Origin: a virus
Length of the DNA stretch: 46,859 nt
Direction: 5' to 3' (one strand)
IMG/VR virus record: IMGVR_UViG_3300006854_000011
Coordinates: 1-46,859 of that record
In this document: positions 45,849 through 46,859 of the stretch, piece by piece
How positions within the stretch are numbered: position 1 is the first letter of the stretch
Layout: every line of letters begins with the position of its first letter
Notes under the pieces: generated by a model
Seen by the model: only the letters and a program-made list of their open reading frames with translations
Database searches by the model: none
Told to the model about the DNA's origin: nothing
Translations under genes and position numbers: made by a program

Positions 45849-46331
45849 GTGGTGGCTAAAACTAAAGAACCTCCAAAGCTCAATCTTAAGAAGCTGTCCA
45901 AGACAAGGGAGCCACTTAAAAATGCCGGACCAGAACGAGAAGCATGCATCGCGTGTGGTTTGTGTAAGCAAGGAAGAGCTGAAGGAGCGTTCGCCAGACC
46001 AAGCATACCTGATGAGTGGACTGGTTTACTCCTTGTTGTCTCCGAGGGAAATGAAACGCCCAAAGAGCAAAGCTTCGTGCGACGTATGTGGAAGAAGGCC
46101 GGGTGGAATGACAATGACGTGTCTGTGGTGCCTGCTGTGCGGTGTGCTTCTCGGCGTAATGCTTCGATGGTGCATATTCGTGCTTGTCGTCCCTTTCTTC
46201 TCCAAGTGATAGCTAAGTTGCACCCCAAGCACATCATCGGCATCGGAGCCACGGCAATGAGGGCATTGAATAATGCGGGCGAAACGAACATCACCAAAAA
46301 AAGAGGAAAAGAAATTCTCGTTCAAGGCTAA
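45849..46331 (+). CDS. Uracil-DNA glycosylase-fold protein (first part of split polymerase)
   Basis: 160 aa, GTG 45849 or 45852. ACIACGLCKQGRAEG supplies a CxxCxxC iron-sulfur-type cluster. LLLVVSEGNETPKEQSFVRR, VSVVPAVRCASRRNA and LHPKHIIGIGATAMRALN parallel the UDG superfamily fold, but the catalytic GExPG loop is altered to SEGNE. In SPO1-type phage polymerases a UDG-like domain precedes exonuclease and polymerase domains; here the three are separate in the same order. It overlaps the exonuclease gene by 59 bases. Confidence 0.8.
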   Translation: MVAKTKEPPKLNLKKLSKTREPLKNAGPEREACIACGLCKQGRAEGAFARPSIPDEWTGLLLVVSEGNETPKEQSFVRRMWKKAGWNDNDVSVVPAVRCASRRNASMVHIRACRPFLLQVIAKLHPKHIIGIGATAMRALNNAGETNITKKRGKEILVQG

Positions 46332-46859
46332 AGCGTTTGGCACATATCATCCGCGAGCCGTGCTGCTTGGAGGATTCGAGCTTGAAGACAAAATCATTGC
46401 CGACTTTGCACGATTTAATAAGAAGCAACTACAACGAGCAAGAGTTGGCCTACCTGCGCCGGGCAGTAAGCGCATTGGGTACGATACAGAATACCTGCCA
46501 GATGGCGGATTACTTACGATCGGAGTTGGCACACCTAATGAAGCCGCAGCCTTCGAAGTGTCAGACAAGGCCGGTATCCAGAAAGCGAAGAGGGTAATCA
46601 AGCATGCTCAAACTCTTATCGGGCACAGTGTCACGGGTGACCTTGATCAGCTCGTTAAATTGGGCCTTGCGAAGGAAACATGGCTCAAAGGCATTGAAGT
46701 GCGAGATTCTTTTCTTCTTGCTCGAATGGTGGATGAGAACCGGGGGAAGGGTGGCTATGGACTCGAAGCACTCCTCCTCTCCGAGTTTAATTCTACTGGC
46801 TGGAAGCAAGAGACAGAGAAGCTACTTAAGCAAACTGGAAACGCGGCTGATTGGTCGCC
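46273..46859 (+). CDS. DnaQ-like 3'-5' exonuclease, N-terminal part (continues at position 2)
   Basis: ATG 46273, overlapping the UDG-like gene. With the 3' part (2-190) it encodes 228 aa. Exo I motif D71-T-E73 in IGYDTEYLPDGG, exo II HSVTGDLDQL (118-127), then VRDSFLLARMVDE and, beyond the junction, D206. This is the proofreading exonuclease type of PolA but as its own gene. Four or five small genes separate it from the polymerase at 830. Confidence 0.85.
   Translation, partial: MRAKRTSPKKEEKKFSFKAKAFGTYHPRAVLLGGFELEDKIIADFARFNKKQLQRARVGLPAPGSKRIGYDTEYLPDGGLLTIGVGTPNEAAAFEVSDKAGIQKAKRVIKHAQTLIGHSVTGDLDQLVKLGLAKETWLKGIEVRDSFLLARMVDENRGKGGYGLEALLLSEFNSTGWKQETEKLLKQTGNAADWS
46770..46859. repeat. 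Terminal direct repeat, right copy
   Basis: Identical to positions 1-90. The coding phase of the exonuclease gene continues unbroken from this copy into the start of the window. It marks circular closure of the contig. Confidence 0.9.

Noticed and set aside
45802-46209. Plus-strand frame overlapping the UDG-like gene
   Set aside because: It lies almost wholly inside the UDG-like gene in a different frame; the UDG frame has a cysteine cluster and fold motifs, while this one has none.
46770-46859. The 90-base terminal repeat as a biological direct terminal repeat of the virion DNA
   Set aside because: A repeat of this exact size with a gene reading smoothly through it is typical of assembly overlap for a circular contig; headful-type terminase also predicts permuted ends rather than fixed short repeats.

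Overview
The window is the essentially complete genome of a tailed double-stranded DNA phage that probably has P22-like (short-tailed) morphology. The first 90 bases are repeated exactly as the last 90, and a gene continues across the ends, so the contig is closed into a circle or circularly permuted, with about 46.77 kb of unique sequence. Two spanin-like proteins point to a Gram-negative host. A gene with a near-consensus PEP-CTERM tail suggests a host with an exosortase (EpsH) sorting system. No tRNA, CRISPR array or insertion sequence was seen.

The genome has two arms transcribed away from a 645-base gene-free region at about 36.43-37.07 kb. The leftward (minus) arm runs from about 36.4 kb to 10.5 kb and holds the virion genes: terminase small and large subunits, P22-like portal, a holin/spanin cassette, scaffold, N4-gp56-like coat, a three-gene sugar cassette, endolysin, a gp4-like adaptor, a gp10-like tail protein, a cysteine-rich FN3 protein, a fibre, and ejection-type proteins. 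The rightward (plus) arm runs from 37.1 kb through the circle junction to 10.5 kb. It starts with small early genes and a DUF932-like protein. A regulatory and recombination block follows: an XRE repressor candidate, a serine recombinase, a sigma-4-like zinc-finger protein and a PEP-CTERM wHTH protein. Then come replication genes (TOPRIM primase, a DNA polymerase split into UDG-like, exonuclease and polymerase proteins, ligase, RecB/Cas4-like nuclease, DnaB-like helicase) and nucleotide-pool genes (MazG-like, HAD nucleotidase, dATP/dGTP diphosphohydrolase).

The most notable content is a candidate nonulosonic (sialic-type) acid module at 22318-25626. It encodes a methyltransferase/DUF115 (Maf-like) fusion, a NeuB-like synthase without its C-terminal SAF domain, and an SpsF-like cytidylyltransferase, and it lies inside the structural operon. 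Together these could make, activate and transfer an acidic sugar to virion or host surface proteins. Also notable are the wHTH protein with an internal signal segment and PEP-CTERM tail, the three-part DNA polymerase, and a family of TGTCA-N3-TGACA palindromes, one of which lies in the promoter of the XRE regulator.

A serine recombinase, an XRE regulator with operator-like sites, and leucine at the PolA position equivalent to E. coli Phe762 all lean toward a temperate lifestyle, though no clear CI-type repressor was found. Three HNH endonuclease genes, two of them beside packaging and head genes, suggest repeated homing-element invasion.
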